The notes under the pieces were generated by a model. The model did not search any database. It was not told where the DNA came from and saw only the letters and a program-made list of their open reading frames with translations. The position numbers and the translations under genes were made by a program. A stretch of DNA of 64,000 bases, taken from contig NZ_FPAZ01000004.1 of NCBI RefSeq assembly GCF_900116435.1, positions 248,001 through 312,000 of the forward strand. The letters are read 5' to 3'. The stretch comes from Pseudoalteromonas lipolytica. GTDB taxonomy: Bacteria > Pseudomonadota > Gammaproteobacteria > Enterobacterales > Alteromonadaceae. This document shows positions 63,233 to 64,000 of this stretch, in pieces. The number at the start of each line of letters is the position of its first letter. Within the stretch, counting starts at the first letter, position 1.

Positions 63233-64000
63233 ATGAATGAAGTAATATATTCTAAGGAAGAACTAGAAGACCTTTCTGAAGCCGAGTTGTTGGATATTTT
63301 AAAGCAGTCTTGGGGTGTGAATGACAACAAAATTGAAGTTTGGGGAGAGTTACCAGCTCTTGGAGACACTACTTTTGGTTTCCTAAGAAATCCTCATTTA
63401 GTTTCAACGGGAGATAGGTTGTATTACCCAGTACAAGGTGTAGAAATAGAGCCTTGTAGTTTTTTTATGGCACCCCAAGATGCATCAAGCTGTGGTTCAA
63501 AAAAGCACAAGCGTTTCGTCCGTTGCGAATTGGAACTATCTCCTGAATCAGAGCGCCGAAAACATAGAAATCCATTAAGTTTATGCGTGAAAAGTGGTAC
63601 TGGAGAAAATCTTCGTTATTTGCCTAAAGAAATACCGTTAGAAATTTTAACAAACCCCAATTCAGAAGAGGAAATTTCTCAGCTTATCTCAAAATCTATA
63701 TATGACTTTTATCATGAAAAAGCGATGGGAGATCTAGATGAACTTGTAAAGAAAGAACAAAGTGAATTTGAGCTAAAAATGGCTCAAAAAGAAAGAGACG
63801 CTACCCAATCTCTTGAAATTATTAAAGATAAAATACAAGAAAATGAAGAAAAGCGTGATACTGCTATAAAGCTAGTCGAAAAATTAAATAGCAAGCAAAT
63901 TGAGCTTGATAAAACTATTAGTAAATTAGCTCAAGATAAAGCAACTAAACAAACTGAAATTCAAACACTGGTCGCCAGCTATACAAGGATAGAAGCAGAA
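63233..64000 (+). CDS. Unknown protein with long coiled coil (3' end outside window)
   Basis: The first 256 residues are visible, starting MNEVIYSKEELEDLSEAEL. The N-terminal ~150 residues are globular with GDRLYYPVQGVEIEPCSFFM, KKHKRFVRCELELSPE and SLCVKSGTGENLRYLPKEIP; from about residue 175 onward a coiled coil rich in Glu, Lys and Gln continues to the window edge. AAGGA lies 11 bases before the ATG, 40 bases after brxL. No family recognised. It may be part of the BREX transcript or the start of a separate defence gene; coiled coils joined to ATPase or nuclease domains are common in such genes. Confidence 0.7.
   Translation, partial: MNEVIYSKEELEDLSEAELLDILKQSWGVNDNKIEVWGELPALGDTTFGFLRNPHLVSTGDRLYYPVQGVEIEPCSFFMAPQDASSCGSKKHKRFVRCELELSPESERRKHRNPLSLCVKSGTGENLRYLPKEIPLEILTNPNSEEEISQLISKSIYDFYHEKAMGDLDELVKKEQSEFELKMAQKERDATQSLEIIKDKIQENEEKRDTAIKLVEKLNSKQIELDKTISKLAQDKATKQTEIQTLVASYTRIEAE

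Noticed and set aside
26032..64000. Prophage or transposon origin of the island
   Set aside because: No phage structural gene, integrase, transposase or flanking repeat is visible in the window, so the means of acquisition cannot be stated.

Overview
The window looks like a chromosome segment of a marine gammaproteobacterium close to Pseudoalteromonas or other Alteromonadales. This is inferred from gene content (phr/cfa photo-oxidative-stress cluster, HU-beta, ilvIH with a leader peptide, M6 and M61 proteases, xni-ppnN, hisF-hisIE) and moderate-to-low GC. No tRNA, rRNA, CRISPR array, transposase or integrase is visible.

Bases 1-26031 are ordinary core chromosome. First comes a tightly packed plus-strand operon: photolyase (cut by the window edge), SnoaL-like protein, SDR, FAD amine oxidase-like protein, DUF1365, cyclopropane-fatty-acid synthase, DUF2878, a chalcone-isomerase-like protein and a DUF3833 lipoprotein. 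Several starts there are TTG and many genes overlap. HU-beta follows. Then comes minus-strand ilvI-ilvH, preceded by an unannotated attenuator: a Leu/Val-rich 25-residue leader peptide, a rho-independent terminator and a possible antiterminator. Next are a secreted M6 protease with PKD repeats and a GlyGly-CTERM tail, an isocitrate dehydrogenase, a minus-strand run (unknown 565-aa protein, DUF3192, xni, ppnN, GGDEF cyclase), an M61 protease, a family 25 glycosyltransferase, a short DUF1289 protein, two exported proteins, hisIE and hisF.

From about 26040 to the end the window is an accessory defence island that appears to separate hisF-hisIE from the rest of the his operon. Its left part (26468-33595) holds a WYL regulator, several small unknown genes, a broken lipoprotein gene, a DUF2779 nuclease-like protein and an unknown 388-aa protein. 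Five intergenic inverted repeats of the form GGAC-N7-GTCC precede the plus-strand transcription units here and look like one regulon. A minus-strand trio follows (metallophosphoesterase, membrane protein, P-loop kinase; 33551-35737). Then come four plus-strand genes (35893-45060): a large Ser/Thr-kinase-like protein, an AAA+ ATPase, a DnaQ-like exonuclease and a superfamily 2 helicase resembling replication-origin-binding helicases. They carry a second shared intergenic motif, TTTCCAACGRYGGGTG. The noncoding stretch before the helicase holds a pair of 48-nt palindromic elements in opposite orientation. This cassette is the best candidate in the window for an undescribed system.

The right part (45177-63192) is a complete type I BREX locus in the order brxR, brxA, brxB, brxC, pglX, GmrSD-type enzyme (BrxU-like), hicA, hicB, SecB-like chaperone, small CxxC protein, pglZ, brxL. 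BREX methylates host DNA through PglX and blocks unmethylated phage, while the GmrSD enzyme would be expected to cut modified phage DNA. A HicAB toxin-antitoxin with a C-terminally extended antitoxin followed by a SecB-like protein resembles a toxin-antitoxin-chaperone module nested inside BREX. pglX carries a run of nine G residues that could switch the gene on and off. A coiled-coil gene starts after brxL and runs off the window.
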